Assembly (NCBI GenBank): GCA_013140695.1
Contig: JABFSI010000100.1
Coordinates: 1-32,671 of the forward strand
Source of the DNA: Sideroxydans sp.
Lineage (GTDB): Bacteria > Pseudomonadota > Gammaproteobacteria > Burkholderiales > Gallionellaceae
Direction of reading: 5' to 3'
DNA length: 32,671 nt
Below are positions 5,780 to 13,806 of the stretch, one piece after another. A program made the translations under genes and the position numbers. Under the pieces are notes generated by a model. That model was not told where the DNA came from. It worked only from the letters and a program-made list of their open reading frames with translations, and did not search any database. Within the stretch, counting starts at the first letter, position 1, and each line of letters starts with the position of its first letter.

Positions 5780-5798
5780 GTTCGCTCCTGAGTCATTT

Positions 5799-6557
5799 TT
5801 ACAGCTTAGATTTTAACTGATACCACAACAGCCCAATCATTTCGTGCATGTACCAATAGCTGTCAAACAGGGCTACGGCGCTGGGTACAAAGGTGAGCGC
5901 GGTGGTGTTGTAACGGGTGGTGTAAGCAGTAGGGGCGCGCACCACGTCGAAGCCTGCGTGTTGGAAAGCACGCGCGGCACGTGGCATGTGCCACGCGTGG
6001 GTGACGAGGTAGATGCGCGTAATGCCTGCTTCTTTTAACAGGGCGCGGCTGAAGTGTGCGTTTTCTAGGGTGTTGTCAGAATCGCTCTCTACCCATTGCA
6101 CGGGCACGTGAAATTCTTGTTCCAACACTTGGCGCATTTGTGTGCCTTCGGCGCGGCTGTTGCCACGTGGTTTGCCGCCCGCTACTAGAATGGGCTTGCT
6201 GGTTTCACGTTGCAGTGTGGCGGCAAAGCGTAGGCGTTCTAGTGTCTCTTTGTTGACGGTGTCGCCCCCATATTCAGTAGCGTAAAAATTGCTGCCACCG
6301 CCGAGTACCACAATGGCGTCGGCAGGTTGTTGGTGTGTATTAAGGGCGATGGGCGCACCTTCCAGTTGATGCATGAGCGCGTCAGACACGTAAGGGGTGG
6401 AGAGCGCCCATAGCGTGACGAATGCAGTGGAAATAAGTGCGCGAGCAATGACAGGGCGTTGGTGCCACAGCCACAAGCCTAACCCTGCCACGATGAGTAA
6501 ATTAAGCGGGGGTAACAGCACTGCGCTGACTAGATTTGTGATTAACCAAGACATCAT
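5799..6557 (-). CDS. DUF218 / YdcF-ElyC family membrane protein
   Basis: This 252-residue protein resembles ElyC/YcbC, an envelope-biogenesis factor linked in E. coli to undecaprenyl-phosphate metabolism. Two N-terminal membrane segments are visible (about residues 8-30 and 36-54: VSAVLLPPLNLLIVAGLGLW and IARALISTAFVTLWALST). The DUF218 domain follows: DAIVVLGGG at 80-88, LRFAATLQRETSKPILVAGGKPRG, then SDSDNTLENAHFSRALLKEAGI, LVTHAWHMPRAARAFQHAGF and a C-terminal aromatic helix. The conserved GGG, NT-EN and TxAWHMPRA motifs are intact. The start is MM at 6557/6554, without a strong ribosome site. It diverges from the hydrolase operon with only 24 bp between starts. Confidence 0.9.
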   Translation of the reverse strand: MMSWLITNLVSAVLLPPLNLLIVAGLGLWLWHQRPVIARALISTAFVTLWALSTPYVSDALMHQLEGAPIALNTHQQPADAIVVLGGGSNFYATEYGGDTVNKETLERLRFAATLQRETSKPILVAGGKPRGNSRAEGTQMRQVLEQEFHVPVQWVESDSDNTLENAHFSRALLKEAGITRIYLVTHAWHMPRAARAFQHAGFDVVRAPTAYTTRYNTTALTFVPSAVALFDSYWYMHEMIGLLWYQLKSKL

Positions 6558-6581
6558 TATTCTTTGCGGTAAGGAGTGCGC

Positions 6582-7781
6582 ATGATAAGCCGTCAGCGTA
6601 CTGTTTTGATAAAAAGTGGCGGGTACAATGCAAGCATGATTGATTGCACAAAAATCAAGTTAGCGCAGAGGCACCAAATTTCTGACTGGGCAGTGGAAGC
6701 GCCCTGCGCGCATACGCCTTTTGCGGATTATGTGGCGCAAACACGCGAGCGTTTAGCGCAGGCACATGCGGGACAAAATGAGGCAGCGAAAATTGTCGAG
6801 GGAAATGCGCCGTTCGAGTTGATTCCTTCTGGGGCATTTGTAACGGGAAGCGATAAACCTTTCAAGCGCGGTGTGTTGTTAGTGCATGGATTAACCGATT
6901 CACCTTATCACATGCGGCATTTGGCTGATTTTTTTCAGCGTAATGGATTCCGCGTGATGGCGATATTGTTGCCAGGGCATGGTACGCAAGCAGGGGATTT
7001 ACTTGAGGTTAAGTGGCAATCATGGGCGGCAACGGTGGCCTATGGCGCAACGTGTTTGGCGCAAGAGGTGGATGAAGTGTATCTGGCTGGATTTTCAGCA
7101 GGAGCGGCATTGTGTGTGCGTCATGCGGCGCATGATAATCGAGTGCGAGGCTTGTTTTTGTTTTCTCCCGCGCTCGAAATTACGCCGCGTGCGAAATGGG
7201 CGAAATGGCATCGGCTTTATAGTTGGCTGATGCCATACACGGCGTGGGTGAGTGTGTTGCGCGATGCAGACCATTTCAAATATGAATCTTTCTGCAAGAA
7301 CGCCGCCGCGCAGATGTATGCGCTGACGCAGTCACTGCCTCGTGAGGCGCTAGCGATACCCGTTTTCACGGCGGCTAGCGCGGATGACGCAACGGTGAAT
7401 TCTGCTGCGACTTGGCGTTTTATGGAGCGCGCAACTAACGCCGCTAATCAATTGGTTTGGTACGCCACGCAAGTAGTAGCAGGCGTAAATGTGACGTGGG
7501 TGAACAGCGCGCTACCCGAACACAACATAGTGAGCAGTGCGCATACTGCGGTGGTGATGTCGCCGCGCGATGCGCACTATGGCGTAGTAGGCGCATACGT
7601 AAATTGCTTGCATTACTGCGCACAAGATGCGGCGCGTTGTTGCAGTGGCAAGGAAAGTGTTTTATTGGGCGAGATAAGTGAAGTGAATTTGCACAAGGGT
7701 TTACTGCGCCGCCTAACGTTTAATCCGCACTACGCACAATTGGAAAATGCGATGCAGCAGTTCATCGAAAGATTGCCATGA
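6582..7781 (+). CDS. Alpha/beta hydrolase (lipase/esterase-like)
   Basis: This 399-residue cytoplasmic alpha/beta hydrolase has no signal peptide. The oxyanion region VLLVHGLTDSPYHM is at about 98-111, with PGHGTQAGDL after it. The nucleophile elbow GFSAG has Ser172. A candidate acid is in ASADDATV, and the histidine is in SAHTAVVMSPRDAHYGVV. The fold and elbow resemble monoacylglycerol lipases and carboxylesterases (Est30-like). The stop codon overlaps the ATG of the phosphodiesterase gene (ATGA), and GlpD follows, so a glycerolipid substrate is likely by context. The start at 6582 has AAGGAG five bases upstream. An ATG at 6636 lies about 7 bases after a TACAAT hexamer (6624-6629) and could be a leaderless alternative. 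Confidence 0.88.
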   Translation: MISRQRTVLIKSGGYNASMIDCTKIKLAQRHQISDWAVEAPCAHTPFADYVAQTRERLAQAHAGQNEAAKIVEGNAPFELIPSGAFVTGSDKPFKRGVLLVHGLTDSPYHMRHLADFFQRNGFRVMAILLPGHGTQAGDLLEVKWQSWAATVAYGATCLAQEVDEVYLAGFSAGAALCVRHAAHDNRVRGLFLFSPALEITPRAKWAKWHRLYSWLMPYTAWVSVLRDADHFKYESFCKNAAAQMYALTQSLPREALAIPVFTAASADDATVNSAATWRFMERATNAANQLVWYATQVVAGVNVTWVNSALPEHNIVSSAHTAVVMSPRDAHYGVVGAYVNCLHYCAQDAARCCSGKESVLLGEISEVNLHKGLLRRLTFNPHYAQLENAMQQFIERLP

Positions 7782-8590
7782 GTTCAAATAATCACTTAAA
7801 ACCTACCCTATTCCAGCCGCCTCTTGTCGGGGGCATTGCACCAAATAGAGAATCTAAAATCACTCGTATCTACGCACATCGCGGGGCGAATAAAGAAGCA
7901 GCTGAAAATACGCGCACGGCATTTGAGCGGGCGTTGCATTACCCCATTGACGGCATCGAAACGGATATTCAGTTGACACGCGATGGCGTGCCGGTGCTGT
8001 GGCACGACGATGATTTTGCTAAGCTGGGGCATGCTGATAAGCGCGTCGACGATTTCGATTTTGCGCAGTTGCAAACCTTAAATTTTGCGGCGCACTTTGC
8101 GGGTGCAGAAAAAGAAAGTGCGATGAACCTGCAAGATTTTGTGACGGCGTACCACGCGCGCTGTGACTTGTTGTTGGAAATAAAACGCTATTCGAATGAG
8201 TCGCAGGTGCAGCAGCACAGCAAGGTGCGGCAGACTTTGAGTATTGCACAGGCCGTTAACAGTGAGCGCATCATGGCATCTTCATTTGATTTGGATAGTT
8301 TGCTGTATGCGCAGCAAATCGCGCCCAACTTCCCCTTGGTGTTCAATTTAGAACCAGAGCATAACGTTGTATTTGCAATTCAGGCCTTGCAGCAGCAACC
8401 GTTCTTGCAGGGTTTGTGCGTGCATATTGCAACACTAGATGCGGCGATGATGGCGGCAGTGCGTCAGCGCGGAAAGTCCATTGCGGTTTATACCTGCAAC
8501 ACGGATGAGCAGATTGATCGCGCTTTGCATCTGGGTGTGGATGTGCTGATTAGTGATTTTCCGCAGCGGGCATTGCACAGGAGAGCGTAA
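7778..8590 (+). CDS. Glycerophosphodiester phosphodiesterase
   Basis: This 270-residue enzyme hydrolyses glycerophosphodiesters to sn-glycerol-3-phosphate and an alcohol (UgpQ/GDPD family). The GDPD metal and catalytic residues are present: His34-Arg35-Gly36 in YAHRGANKEAAENTRTAF, Glu43 with Asn44, Glu61 and Asp63 in GIETDIQLTRDG, and His76-Asp77 in LWHDDD. Later family motifs include LLLEIKRY and the C-terminal VYTCNTDEQIDRALHLGVDVLISDFP. There is no signal peptide, so it should act in the cytoplasm, as UgpQ does. The first 25 residues precede the domain and resemble no family part. Its start overlaps the hydrolase stop, and its TAA overlaps the glpD ATG by one base (TAATG). Its product is the substrate of the next gene. 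Confidence 0.96.
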   Translation: MSSNNHLKPTLFQPPLVGGIAPNRESKITRIYAHRGANKEAAENTRTAFERALHYPIDGIETDIQLTRDGVPVLWHDDDFAKLGHADKRVDDFDFAQLQTLNFAAHFAGAEKESAMNLQDFVTAYHARCDLLLEIKRYSNESQVQQHSKVRQTLSIAQAVNSERIMASSFDLDSLLYAQQIAPNFPLVFNLEPEHNVVFAIQALQQQPFLQGLCVHIATLDAAMMAAVRQRGKSIAVYTCNTDEQIDRALHLGVDVLISDFPQRALHRRA

Positions 8591-10149
8591 TGAAACGTGA
8601 TTTTGCGGCGCTGAATGATGAGTTCGATTTGCTGGTGTGCGGCGGTGGCATTTATGGTGCGTGGACGGCTTATGACGCAGTGTTGCGAGGGTTGAAAGTG
8701 GCGCTAGTGGAAAAGGGCGATTGGGCGAGCGCCACCTCGTCAGCTTCTAGCAAGTTGATTCATGGTGGTCTGCGTTATCTTGAAACGTACGATTTCAAAC
8801 TAGTACGCAAAGCTTTGCGCGAGCGCCGCAGGTTGTTGCGTATCGCGCCACATCGCGTGTGGCCGTTGCGCTTTGGTGTGCCGGTCTATAAAAACAGCCG
8901 TAACGGTACGCTGAAATTAAAAGCAGGGCTGATGCTTTACGATGCCTTGGCAGGTGGTCCCGACGAACAAATGCGTCATGCGCATTTTTCGTCTGCGGCA
9001 TTCTTTGAACACTTCCCCTTCTTGAACCAGCATGGCTTAAAAGGCGGCTTTACTTACGGCGACGCGCAAACGGATGATACCCGCTTGGTGTTGGAATTGG
9101 TGGCGGGTACGCTGGCGTTAGGGGCGGTGTGTGTGAATTACGCCGAACTTACAGAATGGTGTGAGGAGGGCGGTCATGTGTGCGGCGCGAAAATTAGGGA
9201 CGGCGAAACAGGCGCGGTGTTGCAAATGCATGCGCGCCAATACGTCAGCACCAGCGGGCAATGGGCGAGCCAAGTATCGACAACGAGTGGCTTGTGCCGC
9301 ATGAGTAAAGGCGTGCATTTGGTGTTGCCCGCCTTGCACATGAGCGAGGCTTTGTTACTCACCGCCCCACAAGATGGCCGCGTATTTTTTTGTATTCCTT
9401 GGTATGGACGTACCTTGCTTGGCACGACCGATACCCACTTTATAGGTGACATCAATCACGTGGAGGTGGAGGACGAGGAGGTGGATTACCTGCTCAAGGC
9501 TGCCAATCATTACCTTAAAGCCGCTTGGCAAAAACAAGATGTTATTCATGCGTATGCTGGATTGCGTGTGTTGCAACAAAGCGCGGATGTCCATCCCTCG
9601 GCGGTCACGCGAGATTGGGTATTGCACACCGCCACTAATCGCGTGCATCACTCAATCGGAGGAAAAATAACTTCTGCACGCGAGGATGCCTGCGAGATTG
9701 TAAATACGGTGTGTGCTCATCTGGGGGTGACTAATGCGTGCGAAACAAAAATACAGAATTTTCCTTGGACTCCGCAAGAAAGCTATGCCACTTGGTGCGC
9801 TACGATTAGCAGCCGTGCCAGAGAGCTAGGGGTGGATGCTGAAAGCATTCAATGGCTCATGCGGCGGCACGGTGCGAATACCGTGCATGTGTTGCAGTTA
9901 GTTGAGCTGGATGCGCAAGGCGCTGCGCGCGTGCTGTCCGACGTACCGTTCATTCAGGCGGATTTGCAATACTGCGCACAACAGGAAATGGTGGTGCATT
10001 TGGCAGATTTGTTGCGTCGCCGCCTCCCCCTGATGATTTTGTCGCGCGTTGATGCGATAAATTTGCAGAAAATTGCTCAAGCAGTGGCACCCGTTTTGGG
10101 GTGGGATAGTGCTAGAGTTCGCACAGAGCTTGCCGCGCCGATGAAATAA
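8590..10149 (+). CDS. glpD: Aerobic glycerol-3-phosphate dehydrogenase (FAD)
   Basis: GlpD oxidises sn-glycerol-3-phosphate to dihydroxyacetone phosphate and passes electrons to the quinone pool at the inner membrane. The 519-residue length is normal. The FAD-binding dinucleotide motif is at 15-25 (LLVCGGGIYGAW), followed by GDWASATSSASSKLIHGGLRYLE, a family signature near residues 50-70. The substrate and FAD regions TYGDAQTDDTRLVLEL, IPWYGRTLLGTTDT and the C-terminal HHSIGGKITSAREDACEIV are present. It is translated directly after the phosphodiesterase (TAATG overlap). No GlpK or GlpF is visible nearby, so the operon supplies G3P from phosphodiesters rather than from free glycerol. No clear terminator follows before the rplM promoter at 10203. 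Confidence 0.97.
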   Translation: MKRDFAALNDEFDLLVCGGGIYGAWTAYDAVLRGLKVALVEKGDWASATSSASSKLIHGGLRYLETYDFKLVRKALRERRRLLRIAPHRVWPLRFGVPVYKNSRNGTLKLKAGLMLYDALAGGPDEQMRHAHFSSAAFFEHFPFLNQHGLKGGFTYGDAQTDDTRLVLELVAGTLALGAVCVNYAELTEWCEEGGHVCGAKIRDGETGAVLQMHARQYVSTSGQWASQVSTTSGLCRMSKGVHLVLPALHMSEALLLTAPQDGRVFFCIPWYGRTLLGTTDTHFIGDINHVEVEDEEVDYLLKAANHYLKAAWQKQDVIHAYAGLRVLQQSADVHPSAVTRDWVLHTATNRVHHSIGGKITSAREDACEIVNTVCAHLGVTNACETKIQNFPWTPQESYATWCATISSRARELGVDAESIQWLMRRHGANTVHVLQLVELDAQGAARVLSDVPFIQADLQYCAQQEMVVHLADLLRRRLPLMILSRVDAINLQKIAQAVAPVLGWDSARVRTELAAPMK

Positions 10150-10202
10150 ATTGAGTTAAGACAAGGGGTTGGCGTCATTTGGTGTTGAGGGTGACTTAAT
10201 GT

Positions 10203-10231
10203 TTGACAGGGTTGGATGTCTCACATAGAAT
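10203..10231 (+). promoter_or_regulatory. Sigma-70 promoter of rplM-rpsI
   Basis: TTGACA at 10203-10208, a 17-bp spacer and TAGAAT at 10226-10231, followed by the GCGCGCCC initiation region. It is almost a perfect consensus, as expected for a ribosomal protein operon. The expected start near 10238 gives a leader of about 40 nt. Confidence 0.93.
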
Positions 10232-10279
10232 GCGCGCCCTTCGCAGTCCGTTATTTATCTTTTAGTTTTAGGAAATGCT

Positions 10280-10717
10280 ATGAAAACATTTTCCGCCAAG
10301 TCACATGAAGTCCAGCACGACTGGATTCTGGTAGACGCAGCCGACAAAATTTTGGGCCGTTTGGCCAGCCAAATTGCATACCGTTTACGCGGCAAGCATA
10401 AGGCTATCTTCACACCGCACGTTGATACTGGCGACTTCGTTGTCGTAGTCAATGCTGACAAGTTGCGTGTGACGGGTAATAAAGCACAAGACAAGATGTA
10501 CTACCGTCATACGGGTTACCCCGGCGGTATCTACGAAACCAACTTTACGAAGTTGCAGCAACGTCATCCGCAACGCGTTTTGCAAAAGGCCGTACGTGGC
10601 ATGCTGCCAAAAGGTCCGTTGGGATACGCAATGCTGGCTAAATTGAAGGTGTATGGCGGTGGAACACATCCGCACAGCGCGCAGCAACCTAAACCCACTG
10701 ATTTGTTGAAAGCATAA
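10280..10717 (+). CDS. rplM: 50S ribosomal protein L13
   Basis: L13 is a primary assembly protein of the large ribosomal subunit. The 145-residue product begins [20 protein letters not shown] and has [36 protein letters not shown] and [22 protein letters not shown], all diagnostic of L13. A TTTAGGAAATGCT leader with AGGAA precedes the ATG. It is directly followed by rpsI after 2 bp, the universal bacterial pairing. The promoter at 10203-10231 drives both. Confidence 0.99.
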   Translation: MKTFSAKSHEVQHDWILVDAADKILGRLASQIAYRLRGKHKAIFTPHVDTGDFVVVVNADKLRVTGNKAQDKMYYRHTGYPGGIYETNFTKLQQRHPQRVLQKAVRGMLPKGPLGYAMLAKLKVYGGGTHPHSAQQPKPTDLLKA

Positions 10718-10719
10718 TT

Positions 10720-11112
10720 ATGAGTACAACTTATAACTACGGAACTGGCCGCCGCAAGAGCGCGGTTGCACGTGTTTTTATCAAGCCAGGTAAGGGCGAC
10801 ATCACGGTTAACGACAAGCCATTGGACGTTTTTTTCTCGCGTGAAACAGGCCGTATGGTCGTGCGTCAGCCACTTGAGTTGACTGAGATGGTCGGCAAGT
10901 TCGACATCATGGTGAACGTATCAGGTGGCGGAGAATCTGGACAAGCAGGTGCCGTGCGCCATGGCATTACTCGTGCGCTGATTGAATTTGATGCAAGCCT
11001 CAAACCAACATTGAGCCAAGCAGGTTTGGTGACTCGTGATGCGCGTGAAGTTGAACGTAAAAAAGTGGGTTTGCGCAAGGCGCGCCGCAGGAAACAATTC
11101 TCCAAGCGTTAA
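10720..11112 (+). CDS. rpsI: 30S ribosomal protein S9
   Basis: S9 contacts the P-site tRNA through its C-terminal tail. The 130-residue product shows [20 protein letters not shown] at residues 7-26, [21 protein letters not shown] in the middle, and the basic end [17 protein letters not shown]. The terminal SKR that reaches into the P site is intact. It is co-transcribed with rplM and closed by the terminator at 11129. Confidence 0.99.
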   Translation: MSTTYNYGTGRRKSAVARVFIKPGKGDITVNDKPLDVFFSRETGRMVVRQPLELTEMVGKFDIMVNVSGGGESGQAGAVRHGITRALIEFDASLKPTLSQAGLVTRDAREVERKKVGLRKARRRKQFSKR

Positions 11113-11128
11113 GCTTGTGGGAAGCTGG

Positions 11129-11156
11129 AAAAGCCGCCTTTTGGCGGCTTTTTCAT
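11129..11156 (+). terminator. Rho-independent terminator of rplM-rpsI
   Basis: AAGCCGCC (11131-11138), loop TTTT, GGCGGCTT (11143-11150), then TTTC. It lies 19 bp after the rpsI stop and just before the argC leader. Confidence 0.92.
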
Positions 11157-11187
11157 TTATTATTCGTGGACTTACATGGAGGTTGGC

Positions 11188-12216
11188 ATGCTTAAAGTCG
11201 GTATTGTGGGTGGCACAGGCTATACAGGAGTAGAGCTCCTGCGTTTGTTGGCAGGGCATTCTCAAGTTCAGCTTCATGCAATCACTTCGCGCGCGGATGC
11301 GGGATCGCCAGTGAGCCAGATGTTTCCTAGCTTGCGCGGCCATGTGAATTTGAATTTCACTCATCCTGATGAAGCTCACCTAGAGCAGTGCGATATGGTT
11401 TTTTTTGCAACTCCCAACGGTATTGCAATGCAGCAAACGCGTGAGTTGTTAGACGCAGGCGTGAGGGTCATTGATCTCGCGGCAGATTTTCGTATCAAAG
11501 ACATCGCTGAATGGGAGAAATGGTATGGCATGAGCCACGCTTGTCCTGATTTGGTGGCGGAGGCAGTGTATGGACTGCCAGAAGTCAACCGCGAGAAAAT
11601 TAAAAAAGCGCGCCTGATTGCGAACCCTGGTTGCTATCCCACCGCTGTTCAGTTGGGCTTTTTGCCTTTGATTGAAGCGGGCGTGATTGATACATCGTCT
11701 TTAATTGCCGATTCCAAATCGGGTGTGTCGGGAGCTGGGCGCAAAGCAGAAGTGCATTCTTTGTTTTCAGAATCTGCGGACAACTTCAAAGCCTATGGCG
11801 TGGCCGGGCATCGACACTTGCCCGAAATCAAACAAGGCCTAAGCGTTGCGGCGAATAAAGCCGTGGGTTTAACTTTTGTGCCGCATCTCACCCCCCTCAT
11901 TCGCGGCATTCACGCCACCTTGTATGGCAAACTCACGCAAAATGTTGATTTGCAGACACTGTACGAACAGCGCTATGCGAACGAAGTTTTTGTGGATGTG
12001 TTGCCAGTAGGGGGCATGCCTGAAACACGTTCAGTTCGAGGATCAAATACTTGTCGCATTGCGGTGCATCGCCCACAAGGCGGCGATACGGTGGTGGTGT
12101 TGTCGGTGATTGATAATTTGGTCAAAGGCGCCGCAGGCCAAGCCGTGCAAAATATGAACATTATGTTCGGCCTGCCTGAAGCGGAGGGAATCGATATGAT
12201 TCCTTTGCTGCCTTAA
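11188..12216 (+). CDS. argC: N-acetyl-gamma-glutamyl-phosphate reductase
   Basis: ArgC reduces N-acetylglutamyl phosphate to the semialdehyde with NADPH, the third step of arginine synthesis. The protein has 342 residues. The Rossmann motif [17 protein letters not shown] is at 5-21. The catalytic cysteine is Cys149 in [21 protein letters not shown] and [11 protein letters not shown] supply the conserved Ser/Gly and His residues, and [11 protein letters not shown] and [12 protein letters not shown] are typical. The ATG at 11188 is chosen because GGAGG lies at 11178-11182; an ATG at 11176 overlaps that site. An unrelated membrane-protein gene follows after 7 bp, so co-transcription is likely. 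Confidence 0.97.
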   Translation: MLKVGIVGGTGYTGVELLRLLAGHSQVQLHAITSRADAGSPVSQMFPSLRGHVNLNFTHPDEAHLEQCDMVFFATPNGIAMQQTRELLDAGVRVIDLAADFRIKDIAEWEKWYGMSHACPDLVAEAVYGLPEVNREKIKKARLIANPGCYPTAVQLGFLPLIEAGVIDTSSLIADSKSGVSGAGRKAEVHSLFSESADNFKAYGVAGHRHLPEIKQGLSVAANKAVGLTFVPHLTPLIRGIHATLYGKLTQNVDLQTLYEQRYANEVFVDVLPVGGMPETRSVRGSNTCRIAVHRPQGGDTVVVLSVIDNLVKGAAGQAVQNMNIMFGLPEAEGIDMIPLLP

Positions 12217-12223
12217 TGTACGC

Positions 12224-12967
12224 ATGATTAAAATCCTAAAGCGTCGATTTGGTATTTCCGCGCCGCGCTTGTCAGTGCGCCCGCATGTGCCATGGTATGT
12301 TCGATGGGCAATCACACTTCCCTTCTTATTCCTTTCTGGCTACCTCATTTGGTGGTCTTACGATGCGGGTTTGGAATTGGCTGGATTTCATCGCGGCAAA
12401 GCACAGCAAAAAATTACCGCATTGCAAGAGAAGGTTGGTTTGTTGGAAGCCGAAAATGCGAATCAAGCGGGGCAACTCGCCGTAAATGAGCGTCAACTAC
12501 AAATGCAGCAGGCGGCCGCAGCTGAAGTTCAAGAGCAATTAAAGGCATTGCAAAATGAAAATGGTTTATTGAAAGAAGATCTCTCATTTTTTCAGAATTT
12601 ACCTTTAACAGAGGGTAGCGACGCGGCTCTTTCCATTCACAGTCTTAAAGTAGATGCGGGTAGTTTGCCTGGGGAATTTCGTTGCCGAATGCTATTGGTG
12701 CAAGGGGTTCAACGGCGCGGCAAAGAGTTTGAGGGGGCCTTACAGATTGTGGTGAATGCGGAGCAGGGAGGCCAAAAAGTGGTGTTACAATTCCCGCAAC
12801 AGGGGGTGTCTGATGCGGAAGCACAGCGCTTGAACTTTAGGTATTACCAGCGTGTAGAGAGAACATTTCAGGTGCCCCAAGATGTTCATGTAGAAAGCGT
12901 AGAGGTCCGAGTTTTTGAGAAGGGATTGCAAGCGCCCAAAGTTAAGCAGACGATTCTGCTGTCGTAA
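12224..12967 (+). CDS. Single-pass membrane coiled-coil protein (DUF6776-like)
   Basis: This 247-residue protein of unknown function is found at this place in many betaproteobacteria. Residues 1-25 are basic. One membrane helix follows at about 26-45 (VRWAITLPFLFLSGYLIWWSY). A coiled coil with heptad spacing and many Gln/Glu/Leu residues covers about 60-125 (KITALQEKVGLLEAENANQ onward). A C-terminal periplasmic domain comes next, with FRCRMLLVQGVQRRGKEFEG and VESVEVRVFEKG. It sits between argC and a bactofilin gene with short gaps (7 and 12 bp). An envelope-associated partner role for the bactofilin is a reasonable but untested inference. The function is not known. Confidence 0.82.
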   Translation: MIKILKRRFGISAPRLSVRPHVPWYVRWAITLPFLFLSGYLIWWSYDAGLELAGFHRGKAQQKITALQEKVGLLEAENANQAGQLAVNERQLQMQQAAAAEVQEQLKALQNENGLLKEDLSFFQNLPLTEGSDAALSIHSLKVDAGSLPGEFRCRMLLVQGVQRRGKEFEGALQIVVNAEQGGQKVVLQFPQQGVSDAEAQRLNFRYYQRVERTFQVPQDVHVESVEVRVFEKGLQAPKVKQTILLS

Positions 12968-12979
12968 CGGAGAGATTAG

Positions 12980-13387
12980 ATGTTTAGCAAGCAAAATAAA
13001 CCGCAAAATCGAATTGATTCACTGATTGGTGCGGGCACTAAAGTCATTGGTGATGTGTTGTTCACAGGTGGATTGCGTATCGATGGCAATGTCATCGGCA
13101 ATGTTGTTGCGGATGCAAGTAATGCAAGCACCTTGGTGTTAAGTGAGCACGCCAGAGTTGAAGGTGAAATTCGTGTCACGCATTTGGTCGTGAACGGTAT
13201 GGTAGTGGGCCCTGTCGAGGCAACTCAATATCTAGAACTTCAAAGCAAAGCCAAGGTCACTGGAGATGTAAAGTACAAGACCCTTGAAATTCAATTGGGC
13301 GCAATTGTTGAAGGTAAGCTTGTGCATATCAGTGAATCATCGGAAAAGGTGGTGTCACTTAAGTTGAATGGCACAGAATCAAAATAA
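12980..13387 (+). CDS. Bactofilin family protein
   Basis: Bactofilins polymerise without nucleotide into filaments through a right-handed beta-helix and scaffold envelope enzymes. The 135-residue product has a short polar N-tail, then the beta-helical core from about residue 14: LIGAGTKVIGDVLFTGGLRI, then DGNVIGNVV, HARVEGEIRV, LVVNGMVVGPVEATQYLEL and AKVTGDVKYKTLEIQLGAIVEG. The repeated G-x-[VI]-x-G turns and the closing GAxVEG/GKL motif are diagnostic. GGAGA precedes the ATG. Neighbours are a membrane coiled-coil gene upstream and erpA downstream. Peptidoglycan-related genes anmK and an M23 endopeptidase lie just beyond on the opposite strand, which fits a cell-wall role. Confidence 0.93.
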   Translation: MFSKQNKPQNRIDSLIGAGTKVIGDVLFTGGLRIDGNVIGNVVADASNASTLVLSEHARVEGEIRVTHLVVNGMVVGPVEATQYLELQSKAKVTGDVKYKTLEIQLGAIVEGKLVHISESSEKVVSLKLNGTESK

Positions 13388-13405
13388 TCTGACAAGGAGC
13401 ACACC

Positions 13406-13756
13406 ATGAATGCAGTAACCGAAATGCAAGATCCGCTGTTATTTACTGATAATGCGGCCAACAAAGTAAAGCAACTGATCGAGGAAGAAGGCAATGCCGA
13501 CTTGAAGTTGCGAGTGTTTGTGAGCGGCGGTGGATGCTCTGGTTTTCAATATGGCTTTACTTTTGATGAAGTGGCCAATGAGGATGATACCGTGATGACT
13601 AAGAACGGCGTACAGCTGCTGATAGACCCGATGAGTTTCCAATATCTGGTTGGCGCAGAGATTGACTATAGTGAAGGATTGGAAGGTTCGCAGTTTGTTA
13701 TCAAGAACCCGAATGCAACGACCACTTGTGGTTGCGGGTCTTCCTTCTCGGCGTAA
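13406..13756 (+). CDS. erpA: Iron-sulfur cluster insertion protein ErpA
   Basis: ErpA is an A-type carrier that delivers [4Fe-4S] or [2Fe-2S] clusters to apoproteins. The 116-residue protein keeps the three ligand cysteines: Cys44 in [12 protein letters not shown], and Cys108 and Cys110 in [12 protein letters not shown]. The core [31 protein letters not shown] is characteristic. AAGGAG lies upstream of the ATG at 13406. It closes the argC-to-erpA run of genes and is followed by a strong terminator. Assignment to ErpA rather than IscA rests on the [11 protein letters not shown] region and the gene's distance from isc genes. Confidence 0.95.
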   Translation: MNAVTEMQDPLLFTDNAANKVKQLIEEEGNADLKLRVFVSGGGCSGFQYGFTFDEVANEDDTVMTKNGVQLLIDPMSFQYLVGAEIDYSEGLEGSQFVIKNPNATTTCGCGSSFSA

Positions 13757-13779
13757 ATAATCTGAAGTTGTACGAACGG

Positions 13780-13806
13780 CGGGGTGCGAAAGCGCCCCGT
13801 TTTTAT
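13780..13806 (+). terminator. Rho-independent terminator of erpA
   Basis: CGGGGTGC (13780-13787), loop GAAA, GCGCCCCG (13792-13799) with one G-T pair, then TTTTTATTT. It ends next to the stop codon of the convergent anmK gene. Confidence 0.92.
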
